NCBI GenBank assembly: GCA_015057865.1
Contig: SVDH01000016.1
Span: forward strand, 1-50,042
Origin: Lachnospiraceae bacterium
GTDB taxonomy: Bacteria; Bacillota; Clostridia; Lachnospirales; Lachnospiraceae
Direction: 5' to 3'
DNA length: 50,042 nucleotides
In this document: positions 15,466-23,799 of the stretch, piece by piece
How the letters are laid out: each line of letters begins with the position of its first letter
Numbering within the stretch: position 1 is the first letter of the stretch
The notes under the pieces: model-generated
What the model was told of the DNA's origin: nothing
The model's input: only the letters and a program-made list of their open reading frames with translations
The model's database searches: none
Program-made: the position numbers and the translations under genes

Positions 15466-17973
15466 TCATTTAAAAGACTTTTCCGGTGTCTCAATACACG
15501 TTATGACAAACGGGATCTCACAAACTTCTCCCGTCTCAAACGTGAGTCTGACCACACCATCACCATCCAGTCCTAATGACTTAATATAAGTACCGCCGCA
15601 ACCCCCTCGTAATATCACCGTTTCAGGTCCAACCACACTGATTGGCCCTTCTGCTTCGATGTGTACAGCGCCCTGATAAAACGGCAGCGCGTTCTCATTC
15701 TGATCACACATTCGGATGCGAATGGCTGCCACATCATAAGTGGCCCGTTCATACAGTTCCTGACTGCTGCAGTCCACTTCCGGATGAATCTCAGTTACAG
15801 GCTCGCGCTTTATGGTCTTTACGACCTGTCCATTTCTGATTGCTTCAAAACGATATGACGTCGCGGTCCCGCCCCAGTCACCGATATAAGTGCCATACAG
15901 GCGATACGCATCATCAAAACGCATGCCGAATCTTGTCATCAGCAGGCCGCCTTTTGCCATCATCTGCGCCGGGAGATCAGAAAATCCGAACCGCGCCGCA
16001 TAGTTAAGCAGTTCTCTGACCTGTCGCTCCTGCTGCGCAGAAAACCGCTCCTTTTCGAGCATCACATTTCCGATAAAATCATCGATCTCGATCGGCGGAT
16101 GCTTCAGCTTTCTGTAAACAGATTCCTGCGGCCGGTAGGTTTTGATCAGCCGGTCATTTTTATACATTCTGACTGCGTCGGCATTTGTAAAGATCCAAAC
16201 CCGCCCCGGATTCCCACCCGGATGCTCACCGATGTCCATTGCGGAGCTCACAAAAAGCACGGGCTCTTTGACACCGTTTGCACTGTAAACATAAGCTGCC
16301 GGCTTCGGATTCCGGAACATATCCAGTACGCCATGGTAGCAGATCCGGTCACCGCTGCCGAAATCCTGATGCGTATTATAATCTGCCATGCACCAGCCGA
16401 ATCCACCCGCAATGTCATCTTCATGGGCAATCGCATCCAGCACATTTGCATGCCTGAGCGCATGCTCGGTACGATGCTCTTCGCTGTCAAACATTTTTGT
16501 CGGAAACATATGCCCGTTGTATTCGCTGACGAGATATGGCTTCTTGCGATCCGGTGTTACGCGAGATTTCTTCTCGCATCCCTGATTGGTTCCGTCATGC
16601 ACAAAATCATTGTAAGTATAAACGTCTTCTAACAACTGGCTCTTTTTATGTGCGCGGACACCGCCCGTAGCACGTGTTCCGTCAAGCAGCTTTGCGATCG
16701 CATTTGTCCTGAGATAAAAGTCCTCATCATCCGCCGACTCGTTGATCCGAACACCCCACAAAATGATGGAGGGATGATTTCTGTACTGTCTGATCATCTC
16801 CTGTACATTTCGTACCGCCTGATCCTTCCAGCGTGCACCGCCGATGTGCTGCCATCCAGGAATCTCTGTGAAAACCAATAGCCCGATCCGATTGCAGCGT
16901 CTGACAAAATCCTGTGACTGCGGATAATGTGAAGTCCGGACCGCATTCAATCCCAGCTCGTTTTTTAAGATATCCGCATCCATCTCCTGCATCGAACGCG
17001 GCATGGCATATCCGACATACGGGTAGCTTTGATGACGGTTTAAACCGACAATCTTTAACTTCCTGTCATTCAGATAAAAACCGTCTGAAGCAAAATGGGT
17101 TCTGCGGAACCCGGTCTCGGTTTCCACGGAATCGATCTCTGTATCACCGGAGCGCAGCTCTGTCCGGACCTGATAGCAAACCGGATCGTCCACATCCCAA
17201 AGATGCACGGAATCCACTTCCCAGTCTGTTACATAAACACGGAATTCTCTGTCCAGATCTTCCCGGCGCCTGGTCATGCATTTTGAAATAGAGATGCAGC
17301 CAAGTTCCACTTCCTGATCCTTGTTGTTCTCAGATATTCTGCTCAATGTCTGCTGGATCATGATCGGTTCTGACAGGTTTTTCATCCATTCACGATCCAT
17401 GCTGATCTCCAGTTCTGTCCGCAGGTGTGCCTGTGTCTGTGTCTTCCCCTCCAGGCTCTCATCCTTTGGAAGCATCGGAATCACAAATGCATCTTTGATA
17501 TGCACAGACTCCGAAACTTCAATCCATACTTCACGATACAGGCCGCCGTATGTCATATAGTCGATCACATGCCCAAACGGTGGAATATCCAGCGTTTCCC
17601 TGCTGTCTACCGATATGACGATCCGATTGTCCTCTCCATATTTCAGCAATTCCGTCAGATCCGCAGAAAAAGCAGTATACCCACAAGCATGTGTCACGAC
17701 TTTCTCACCGTTGCAGTAAACCTCGGCGTAATGAGCCGCCGCACCAACCTGCAAAAGGATCTGCTTTCCTTTCCATTCTCCCGGCACGCGAAGCACCTTC
17801 CGATATCCACACACCATCTGGTAAATGCTTTCGTCAAAAAAATGATACGGCATCTCCACACAGGAATGGGGCAGGCAGACTGTTTCGTCTGCCGCCCGTT
17901 CACCTGATAGAAATGCCGTATCAAACTGTTTTGTAAATTCCCAATCGTGATTGAAATGAATTCGTTTTCTCAT
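15466..17973 (-). CDS. GH2 glycoside hydrolase (beta-galactosidase/beta-glucuronidase superfamily)
   Basis: This 835-residue protein has the GH2 order: sugar-binding jelly-roll (about 1-160), immunoglobulin-like domain, TIM barrel (about 300-600) and a C-terminal extension. The acid/base Glu412 is in WGVRINES, the nucleophile Glu484 in LVSEYNGHMFP, and the LGLNAVRTSHYP motif sits at 340-351. The HLW-D-P ending of the Ig domain is also present. Acid/base and nucleophile motifs leave the sugar (galactose, glucuronic or galacturonic acid, mannose) undecided. No signal peptide. The ATG at 17973 overlaps the stop of the lipoprotein gene as TAATG, indicating coupled translation; the TTG further upstream is too close to its GGAGG to be used well. 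Confidence 0.88.
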   Translation of the reverse strand: MRKRIHFNHDWEFTKQFDTAFLSGERAADETVCLPHSCVEMPYHFFDESIYQMVCGYRKVLRVPGEWKGKQILLQVGAAAHYAEVYCNGEKVVTHACGYTAFSADLTELLKYGEDNRIVISVDSRETLDIPPFGHVIDYMTYGGLYREVWIEVSESVHIKDAFVIPMLPKDESLEGKTQTQAHLRTELEISMDREWMKNLSEPIMIQQTLSRISENNKDQEVELGCISISKCMTRRREDLDREFRVYVTDWEVDSVHLWDVDDPVCYQVRTELRSGDTEIDSVETETGFRRTHFASDGFYLNDRKLKIVGLNRHQSYPYVGYAMPRSMQEMDADILKNELGLNAVRTSHYPQSQDFVRRCNRIGLLVFTEIPGWQHIGGARWKDQAVRNVQEMIRQYRNHPSIILWGVRINESADDEDFYLRTNAIAKLLDGTRATGGVRAHKKSQLLEDVYTYNDFVHDGTNQGCEKKSRVTPDRKKPYLVSEYNGHMFPTKMFDSEEHRTEHALRHANVLDAIAHEDDIAGGFGWCMADYNTHQDFGSGDRICYHGVLDMFRNPKPAAYVYSANGVKEPVLFVSSAMDIGEHPGGNPGRVWIFTNADAVRMYKNDRLIKTYRPQESVYRKLKHPPIEIDDFIGNVMLEKERFSAQQERQVRELLNYAARFGFSDLPAQMMAKGGLLMTRFGMRFDDAYRLYGTYIGDWGGTATSYRFEAIRNGQVVKTIKREPVTEIHPEVDCSSQELYERATYDVAAIRIRMCDQNENALPFYQGAVHIEAEGPISVVGPETVILRGGCGGTYIKSLGLDGDGVVRLTFETGEVCEIPFVITCIETPEKSFK

Positions 17974-18596
17974 TATGACGTGATCCAAACCTCCAGCACT
18001 TTGTTATTTTCTACATAAAAGATCAAACCAAGTCCCGGATTATTCTCCAGATCATACTGCAGTACTTCATTAAACTCTTCCGGACTCATCGTCTCAGGCT
18101 CTCCGTCTCCGCCCATCGAACCAAGAGATGCGTTTCCCGAAAGTGTGAACTGATGCTCACCGGCATCCGATGTGTCCAGAACATCTCCTTCATCGGTCGT
18201 GATATCATATGTCCCGTTGATCACAAATGTGCTGCCATCAAGGTAAGCATCCTGAATGGAAGCATAGCTGTCCGATACGCTTGTCGCGATCGTTGTCGAT
18301 CCCCAAAATGATGCCATATCCTGTGCATCTCCTTCATCTGATGATTCCTGTTTTTCTTCCTGCTTTTCCTGATCATTCTTCAGGTCTGCTTCTTTTTCGT
18401 CAGTCTGTTCCTCCTGCTGATCTTCTTTTGGTTCCGCCTGATCCTCTTTGTCCTGCTTCGCCTGTGCTTCTTCTGCGGTCTGCTCTTTTGCCGCATCCCC
18501 TGCACTTGTCACTTCTTCACCAGCTGACTTTCCACAAGCCGATAAAGAAAAAATGAATACGCCTGCCAGGCATAAGATCAAAAGTCTTTTTTTCAT
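17973..18596 (-). CDS. Secreted lipoprotein with acidic linker, unknown function
   Basis: This 207-residue precursor has a lipoprotein signal peptide ending in the lipobox LSAC (Cys21). Next comes a long low-complexity Glu/Gln/Asp/Lys-rich stalk (about residues 25-90), then a small C-terminal domain (about 95-207) of beta character that I do not recognise. It ends FYVENNKVLEVWITS. The start at 18596 has AAAGGAGAAATCC upstream; the longer frame adds an unlikely N-terminus. It is anchored to the outer face of the membrane. Its stop codon overlaps the start of an intracellular GH2 enzyme, an odd pairing whose reason is not visible. Confidence 0.75.
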   Translation of the reverse strand: MKKRLLILCLAGVFIFSLSACGKSAGEEVTSAGDAAKEQTAEEAQAKQDKEDQAEPKEDQQEEQTDEKEADLKNDQEKQEEKQESSDEGDAQDMASFWGSTTIATSVSDSYASIQDAYLDGSTFVINGTYDITTDEGDVLDTSDAGEHQFTLSGNASLGSMGGDGEPETMSPEEFNEVLQYDLENNPGLGLIFYVENNKVLEVWITS

Positions 18597-18703
18597 CGGA
18601 TTTCTCCTTTCAAGCAATAACACAAAACATGTCAAACACATGTATTAAAGTCCTTACTCATTTTACCAGAATCACTGCTTTTCTTCAATCAAATCCGACA
18701 CTT

Positions 18704-18742
18704 GATGAATATCTTTCATCTATAAACTGAAAAATATTCATC
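18704..18742. promoter_or_regulatory. Candidate LysR-type operator upstream of the 2-oxoacid oxidoreductase operon
   Basis: GATGAA-TATCT-TTCATC (18704-18720) is a perfect dyad containing T(18706)-N11-A(18718). A further half-site, ATATTCATC (18734-18742), is the inverse of GATGAATAT at 18704-18712. The cluster lies just upstream of the promoter, consistent with control by the LysR protein encoded at the end of the operon. The rest of the 18597-18836 gap holds only the promoter and A/T-rich sequence. Confidence 0.5.
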
Positions 18743-18749
18743 AGTCCTA

Positions 18750-18777
18750 TTTACTTATTTAAAAATCCAGGTATAAT
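18750..18777 (+). promoter_or_regulatory. Promoter of the 2-oxoacid:ferredoxin oxidoreductase operon
   Basis: TTTACT (18750-18755) and a consensus TATAAT (18772-18777) are separated by 16 bases. The leader to the first start codon is about 53 bases. The imperfect -35 fits a promoter that needs an activator. Confidence 0.6.
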
Positions 18778-18836
18778 AAGCAAAGTGCTGTTTTCACAGA
18801 ACTCTATATAAGTAAATATGCAAAGGACACAAATCT

Positions 18837-19409
18837 ATGAAACAACAAATTGAGATCAGATGGCACGGCCGCGGCGGGCAGGGTGCAAAAACCGCAGCGC
18901 TTCTCTTAGCAGACGTTGCGTTTAAATTTGGAAAAAACGTACAGGGCTTCCCGGAATATGGCCCGGAGCGAATGGGTGCACCGATCACGGCCTATAACAG
19001 GATCTGCTCTGATCCGATCCGCGTACACTCTAACATCTATAACCCGGACTATGTTGCCGTCGTTGACGAGACACTCCTCCAGTCAGTGGATGTCACGGCA
19101 GGGCTGAAACCGGAAGGCGCGCTGATCGTCAACACGCCAAAAAGCAGCAACGAGATCCGCGCACAGCTTCCCGGATTTGAAGGAAAGATCGTTACGATCG
19201 ACGCAAGAAGGATCGCAGAAGAAACACTCGGAAAAAATTTCCCGAACTCTTCGATGCTTGCGGCAGTCGTCGCTGTGACCGGACTGCTTCCGCGCGAAGC
19301 ATTTTTAAAGGAAATGCGGACTGCTTATGCTCATAAGTTTGCGAAAAAACCGGAAGTCGTTGAAGGAAATATGAAAGCACTCGAAATGACACTTGATGCG
19401 ATTGCTTAA
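18837..19409 (+). CDS. 2-oxoacid:ferredoxin oxidoreductase, gamma subunit
   Basis: This 190-residue protein begins EIRWHGRGGQGAKTAALLLA, the glycine-rich motif of the gamma subunit (domain III) of four-subunit pyruvate/2-ketoisovalerate ferredoxin oxidoreductases. GFPEYGPERMGAPITAYNRI follows at about residues 38-57. The complex oxidatively decarboxylates a 2-oxoacid with CoA, passing electrons to ferredoxin. It is the first gene of the operon gamma-delta-alpha-beta. Pyruvate and branched-chain 2-oxoacid enzymes cannot be separated from this subunit. Confidence 0.92.
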   Translation: MKQQIEIRWHGRGGQGAKTAALLLADVAFKFGKNVQGFPEYGPERMGAPITAYNRICSDPIRVHSNIYNPDYVAVVDETLLQSVDVTAGLKPEGALIVNTPKSSNEIRAQLPGFEGKIVTIDARRIAEETLGKNFPNSSMLAAVVAVTGLLPREAFLKEMRTAYAHKFAKKPEVVEGNMKALEMTLDAIA

Positions 19410-19425
19410 TAAAAAAGGAAACCAC

Positions 19426-19734
19426 ATGAGAACTGATATCACAAACATCAACAAACAAACTCCCTATACAGATCTGACAGAAGGTCTTGAAGTATACGCT
19501 GGCGGTACGTCTGTCCATTTTCACACAGGCGACTGGCGCAACAATACACCTGTTTACCACGCTGACAAATGCAGACAATGCTTGTTATGCACACCGTGCT
19601 GTCCGGATTCGAGCATCCCGGTCACAAACGGAAAACGTGCCGGATTCGATTACGACCATTGCAAGGGCTGCGGTATCTGTGCAGAGGTCTGTCCGTTTGA
19701 CGCGATTGAAATGAAAGCGGGGAATGAAGTATGA
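19426..19734 (+). CDS. 2-oxoacid:ferredoxin oxidoreductase, delta (ferredoxin) subunit
   Basis: This 102-residue protein has two complete 4Fe-4S motifs, CRQCLLCTPCCP and CKGCGICAEVCP, in its C-terminal half; these wire the TPP site of the complex to external ferredoxin. The N-terminal 40 residues are the docking extension seen in PorD/VorD. The ATG at 19426 is chosen because AAAGGAAACC lies upstream; an earlier in-frame ATG overlaps the gamma gene. Its stop overlaps the alpha start as ATGA. Confidence 0.92.
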   Translation: MRTDITNINKQTPYTDLTEGLEVYAGGTSVHFHTGDWRNNTPVYHADKCRQCLLCTPCCPDSSIPVTNGKRAGFDYDHCKGCGICAEVCPFDAIEMKAGNEV

Positions 19735-20960
19735 ACATGAAAGAAAATACAAACCAGACCGTTTCAAAAGCCCCTGCCGAGGCGATTCCGGAGCGTATGT
19801 CCGGTAATGAAGCTGTCGCTTATGCGATCTGCCAGGTAAATCCGGATGTCATGCCGGCATTTCCGATCACCCCGTCTACGGAAATCCCGCAGATGGTTTC
19901 TACCTATATTTCAAACGGGCAGCTGGATACAGAATTTATCCCGGTTGAAAGCGAACATTCCGCAATGAGCGCAGCAATCGGTGCAGAAGCTGCAGGTGCA
20001 CGAACGATGACCGCCACCTCCTCTGCCGGCCTTGCGCTGATGTGGGAAGAACTTTTATTGGCAGCCTCCAACCGTCTGCCGATCGCTTTAACACTTGTCA
20101 ACCGTACCCTTTCAGGCCCAATCAATATCAACTGTGACCATTCCGACGGCATGGGAGCACGCGATACAGGCTGGATCCAGATTTACGCAGAAAACAACCA
20201 GGAAGCATATGACAACTACATTCAGGCATTCCGCATTGCAGAGCATAAAGACGTCAGACTTCCGATCATGATCTGCCAGGACGGTTTCATCACCAGCCAT
20301 GCAGTTCAAAATCTGTATCTGTTACCGGATGAAGCCGTAAAAGATTTCGTCGGCACTTATGAGCCGGAAGAATATCTGTTAAAACCCAATCATCCGATGG
20401 CACTTGGTCCTTACTCTGAGACGGACTACGTCATGGAAGCCAAGAAGAACCAGCTTGATGCAATGAACCGCTCCAGACAGGTCATCTTAGATGTCGCAAA
20501 AGAGTTTGCTGCAATGTCAGGACGTTCTTACGGATTCTTTGAAGAATACCGCACGGAGGATGCTGACTTCATCATGCTTTTAATGGGCTCCGCCGCAGGA
20601 ACCGCAAAGGATGCTGTCGACGAATTACGGGATGCCGGAATCAAAGCCGGCGTGATCAAACTCCGTGTATTCCGTCCATTCCCGGAAAAAGAACTTGCGA
20701 AAGCCCTTTCCGGCTGCAAGGCCTGTGCGATCCTTGATCGCTGCGAGAGCTATAACGGCAACAGCGGCGTACTCGGAAGCGAAGTAACTGCAGGGCTTTA
20801 CCGCTCCGGCGTGCAGATTCGAACGTTAAACCGGATCTACGGTCTCGGCGGAAGAGACTTTACCGTCGAATCGGCAAAGGGTGTATTTGAAGAACTGAAG
20901 CAATGGCTGGAAAACGGAGAAGAACCGGTCCAGAATGAATACATCGGACTCAGAAGATAA
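19731..20960 (+). CDS. 2-oxoacid:ferredoxin oxidoreductase, alpha subunit
   Basis: This 409-residue alpha subunit carries the AFPITPSTEIPQ motif (about 43-54) that starts the pyrimidine-binding domain, the ATSSAGLALMWEELLLAA segment (about 100-117) and a C-terminal domain with ILDRCESYNGNSGVLGSEV (about 333-351). The first ATG overlaps the delta stop (ATGA), showing coupled translation. Together with gamma, delta and beta it forms a heterotetramer. Length and motif order are normal for the family. Confidence 0.92.
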   Translation: MNMKENTNQTVSKAPAEAIPERMSGNEAVAYAICQVNPDVMPAFPITPSTEIPQMVSTYISNGQLDTEFIPVESEHSAMSAAIGAEAAGARTMTATSSAGLALMWEELLLAASNRLPIALTLVNRTLSGPININCDHSDGMGARDTGWIQIYAENNQEAYDNYIQAFRIAEHKDVRLPIMICQDGFITSHAVQNLYLLPDEAVKDFVGTYEPEEYLLKPNHPMALGPYSETDYVMEAKKNQLDAMNRSRQVILDVAKEFAAMSGRSYGFFEEYRTEDADFIMLLMGSAAGTAKDAVDELRDAGIKAGVIKLRVFRPFPEKELAKALSGCKACAILDRCESYNGNSGVLGSEVTAGLYRSGVQIRTLNRIYGLGGRDFTVESAKGVFEELKQWLENGEEPVQNEYIGLRR

Positions 20961-21011
20961 CCTTTTGCAAATCAAAATGAAATCACACAAATACAGGAGC
21001 TAAGATATATT

Positions 21012-21953
21012 ATGGCAGCATACGATTTTAAAGAAGTCATGAGCAAACCGGAACGGCTCGCACCGGGGCACAGGATGTGTCCGGGATGCGGCGGCCCGAT
21101 CGCAGCACGCGCCGTACTGCGTGCGCTTCATGAAGGTGACCACGCCGTGATCGGCAATGCCACAGGCTGTATGGAAGTATCCACTTTCATGTATCCATAC
21201 ACCGCCTGGGAGGACAGCTACATCCACAATGCATTTGAAAATGCCGGTGCTACATTAAGCGGTGTCGAAACTGCTTACCGCGCGCTGAAAAAACGAGGCC
21301 GTCTGCCGAAAGACGCAAACTTTAAATTCATCACATTCGGCGGCGACGGCGGCACCTATGACATCGGCTTCCAGTCGCTTTCCGGCGCAATGGAACGAAA
21401 TCATGACATGGTTTACGTTTGCTATGACAATGGCGCATATATGAACACAGGTATCCAACGTTCATCCGCAACACCGCTTTATGCTGATACCACGACCACA
21501 CCGGTCGGTTCCGCTTCCGACGGAAAGATCCAGTGCAGAAAGGACATTGCCAGCATCATCGCTGAGCACAACGTTCCCTACGTTGCACAGACCACCTTTT
21601 TAAACAACTTTTCCGACCTGCATAAAAAGGCGGAAAAAGCGATCTATACGCCGGGCGCAGCTTACTTAAACATCATGGCACCCTGCCCGCGCGGTTGGCG
21701 CTATGAGACGCAGGATCTGATGAAGCTTTGCAAGCTCGCAGTCGAGACCTGCTACTGGCCCATGTTTGAAGTCGAAAACGGCAAATGGCGCATTACCTAT
21801 AAGCCGAAGAAAAAACTTCCGATCGAGGAATTCTTAAGTGCGCAGGGTCGGTTTAAACATCTGTTTAAGCCGGGCAATGAGCATCTGATCGAACAGTTCC
21901 AGGCAGAAGTCGACAAGCGTTGGGAGCATCTTCTGTATAAATGTGAAGAGTGA
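21012..21953 (+). CDS. 2-oxoacid:ferredoxin oxidoreductase, beta (TPP-binding) subunit
   Basis: This 313-residue subunit binds thiamine diphosphate: the GDGGTYDIGFQSLSGAMERN motif (about 115-134) ends in VCYDNGAYMNTG. Cys near 23 and 26 (MCPGCGG), with Cys near 53 and a later Cys, are the ligands for the proximal 4Fe-4S cluster typical of the beta subunit. AGGAG precedes the ATG by 12 bases, a little long. It completes the operon; the LysR gene follows 44 bases later on the same strand. Confidence 0.92.
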   Translation: MAAYDFKEVMSKPERLAPGHRMCPGCGGPIAARAVLRALHEGDHAVIGNATGCMEVSTFMYPYTAWEDSYIHNAFENAGATLSGVETAYRALKKRGRLPKDANFKFITFGGDGGTYDIGFQSLSGAMERNHDMVYVCYDNGAYMNTGIQRSSATPLYADTTTTPVGSASDGKIQCRKDIASIIAEHNVPYVAQTTFLNNFSDLHKKAEKAIYTPGAAYLNIMAPCPRGWRYETQDLMKLCKLAVETCYWPMFEVENGKWRITYKPKKKLPIEEFLSAQGRFKHLFKPGNEHLIEQFQAEVDKRWEHLLYKCEE

Positions 21954-21997
21954 TCAAACACATTTGATGAATCAAAAACGGGAGGAAATGCAGTATT

Positions 21998-22879
21998 ATG
22001 ACATTACTATCCTATCAGGTATTCCAGGCAGTCGTAAATCAGGGAAGCTTTCAGAAAGCCGCACAAATGTTGTCCCTCACCCCCTCTGCCGTCAGTCATG
22101 CAGTTTCTTCCATGGAACAGGAACTTGGAAACGCCCTTTTTGTACGCAGCAAAAAGGGTATTTCGTTAACCTCCTACGGAGAATATCTGCTCCCGTATAT
22201 CAATGCCGTTCTGGCCAGCGAGGTCCAGCTCCGCCAGGCCATTGACGGCATCAACGAACTACAGCAGGGAACCGTAAAGATCGGTTGCTTTTCCAGTGTC
22301 TGCACAAACTGGATCCCGGATATTATCCACTCTTTCCAGGCAGATTATCCCGGCATACAGATTGAAATCTACGAGGGCACCTATGCCGACGTTTCCTACT
22401 GGATCAAAAACGGGATCGTCGAGATCGGTTTCCTGTCATCATCAAGCGCAGGCGATCTGCCGTTTGAGCCGCTTTATGAAGACCCGCTTCTTTGTGTCGT
22501 TCCCTCTGATTATCAGAAAAAACTGGACAGCCCAGTGATGACCATTGAGGAGATGCAGAATGAGAGCTTCGTCTCCCAGCGCGAGACCACCGATGCGGAC
22601 ATCACGAATTTCTTCAAAAGCAACGGCTTAAATGTACGCTCTGCCTATCATGTCGTAGATGACCTGTCGACGATCTCCATGGTGGCGGAAGGCTTTGGCA
22701 TCTGCATCATGCCCGCGCTCGTTATGAACGACATTCCCTATGCCGTCAAAACATATCCTGTCAGCCCCAAAGCAAGCCGTATCATCGGCATCTCCGCTCT
22801 CGAGCCGGAGCTTTTAGCTCCCGCTGCAAAAATCCTCTATCAGCATATCCGCAAGGTGCCAGGCACCTTCACACTTTAA
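21998..22879 (+). CDS. LysR-type transcriptional regulator, probable regulator of the upstream oxidoreductase operon
   Basis: This 293-residue LysR protein has an N-terminal helix-turn-helix (about 1-60, FQAVVNQGSFQKAAQMLSLTPSAVSHAV) and an effector domain from about residue 90 (GTVKIGCFSSVCTNWIPDII). GGGAGG lies upstream of the ATG. It is 44 bases after the beta-subunit gene and probably cotranscribed, so it may sense a substrate or product of that enzyme. The last residues (KVPGTFTL) are encoded by a palindromic repeat, so the natural C-terminus may have been altered by insertion of that element. Confidence 0.88.
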   Translation: MTLLSYQVFQAVVNQGSFQKAAQMLSLTPSAVSHAVSSMEQELGNALFVRSKKGISLTSYGEYLLPYINAVLASEVQLRQAIDGINELQQGTVKIGCFSSVCTNWIPDIIHSFQADYPGIQIEIYEGTYADVSYWIKNGIVEIGFLSSSSAGDLPFEPLYEDPLLCVVPSDYQKKLDSPVMTIEEMQNESFVSQRETTDADITNFFKSNGLNVRSAYHVVDDLSTISMVAEGFGICIMPALVMNDIPYAVKTYPVSPKASRIIGISALEPELLAPAAKILYQHIRKVPGTFTL

Positions 22880-22916
22880 CGTACGAAGGCGCCTGACCCC
22901 TCACCACTTTAAAGTG
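22853..22916. repeat. Palindromic repeat element overlapping the 3' end of the LysR gene
   Basis: A perfect palindrome AAGGTGCC-A-GGCACCTT (22853-22869) lies across the last LysR codons. A diverged copy of the same pattern follows: AAGGCGCCTGACCCC at about 22886-22900, then CACTTTAAAGTG (22905-22916), itself a palindrome, while the first copy is followed by CACACTTTAA. The AGGYRCCT...CACTTTAA unit repeated twice resembles intergenic palindromes spread by REP-associated or IS200-type transposases in Firmicutes. It may also act as a transcription terminator. Confidence 0.5.
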
Positions 22917-22930
22917 CAAAAGCATCCGTC

Positions 22931-22970
22931 CCCTTATATTCCCTTATATTCCCTTATATTCCCTTATATT
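22931..22970. repeat. Four exact tandem copies of CCCTTATATT
   Basis: Four perfect 10-base direct repeats occupy 22931-22970 with no spacer, about 90 bases upstream of the response-regulator start. The period is close to one helical turn, so the copies lie on one face of the DNA, as in the direct-repeat sites of OmpR/PhoB-type regulators. Alternatively this is simple microsatellite slippage that tunes promoter strength. Confidence 0.85.
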
Positions 22971-23060
22971 CATCATTTCTTAAGATTTTACCCCTCTCTT
23001 TCCTCATTTATTTCTGGTACAGTAGTATCAGAAACACCTGAGCGCGAAGGAGGTTTTGTT

Positions 23061-23756
23061 ATGTATACGATTCTTGTATGTGACGATGAAAAAGAAATCG
23101 TCGATGCGATTGAGATTTATCTGAAGCCGGAAGGCTATGAGATCCTGAAAGCTTATGATGGGATCGAGGCACTTGAGAAGCTGCATGAAAACAAGGTCGA
23201 TCTTCTGATCCTTGATGTCATGATGCCAAAAATGGACGGCATCCGTGCCACGTTGAAAATCCGCGAGGAATATAACATTCCCATCATCATTTTATCCGCA
23301 AAAACAGAAGATACGGATAAGATCGTCGGCCTGAACGTTGGCGCCGACGACTATATGACCAAGCCATTTAACGCCATGGAACTAGTGGCACGCGTCAGAT
23401 CACAACTGCGCCGCTACACAAGCCTTGGCACACAGACACCTGTCTCAGAGCAGGTCTTTCAAACGGGCGGTCTGGTGATCGATGACGAGCGCAAAACCGT
23501 CACCATTGACGGTGTGCCGGTCGAAAAGCTGACCCCCATCCAATACAACATCCTGCTCTTTCTGACCCGGAACAAAGGTAGAGTTTATTCTATTGACCAG
23601 ATCTACCAGGCAGTATGGAATGAAGAGGCATTCAACGCTGATAATACCGTTGCTGTCCATATCCGCCACATCCGGGAAAAGATTGAGATCAATCCGAAGG
23701 AGCCCCGTTATCTGAAAGTGGTCTGGGGCGTCGGATATAAGATTGAGGACCTGTAA
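23061..23756 (+). CDS. OmpR/PhoB-family response regulator
   Basis: This 231-residue protein has a receiver domain with the acidic pair D8/D9, phospho-acceptor Asp52 (LILDVMMPKMDG) and Lys101 (TKPF), then an OmpR winged helix at about 130-229 ending VVWGVGYKIEDL. AAGGAGG lies 7 bases before the ATG at 23061; the longer upstream frame runs through the tandem repeats and has no ribosome site. It is cotranscribed with the sensor kinase that starts 44 bases later. The pair resembles VanR/VanS-type systems in which the regulator controls its own promoter. Confidence 0.92.
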   Translation: MYTILVCDDEKEIVDAIEIYLKPEGYEILKAYDGIEALEKLHENKVDLLILDVMMPKMDGIRATLKIREEYNIPIIILSAKTEDTDKIVGLNVGADDYMTKPFNAMELVARVRSQLRRYTSLGTQTPVSEQVFQTGGLVIDDERKTVTIDGVPVEKLTPIQYNILLFLTRNKGRVYSIDQIYQAVWNEEAFNADNTVAVHIRHIREKIEINPKEPRYLKVVWGVGYKIEDL

Positions 23757-23799
23757 GGAATGCCTGCTCCTGAGCCTGCATAAAGGAGACACGATTATT

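Noticed and set aside
8830-18596. Carbohydrate genes as one polysaccharide-utilisation locus
   Set aside because: No SusCD-like, ABC binding protein or shared regulator is present; a redox gene with its own control region separates the GH2 and GH36 parts.
22931-22970. Tandem repeats considered as a CRISPR array or integration site
   Set aside because: The copies are only 10 bases with no spacers, and no cas or integrase genes are nearby.
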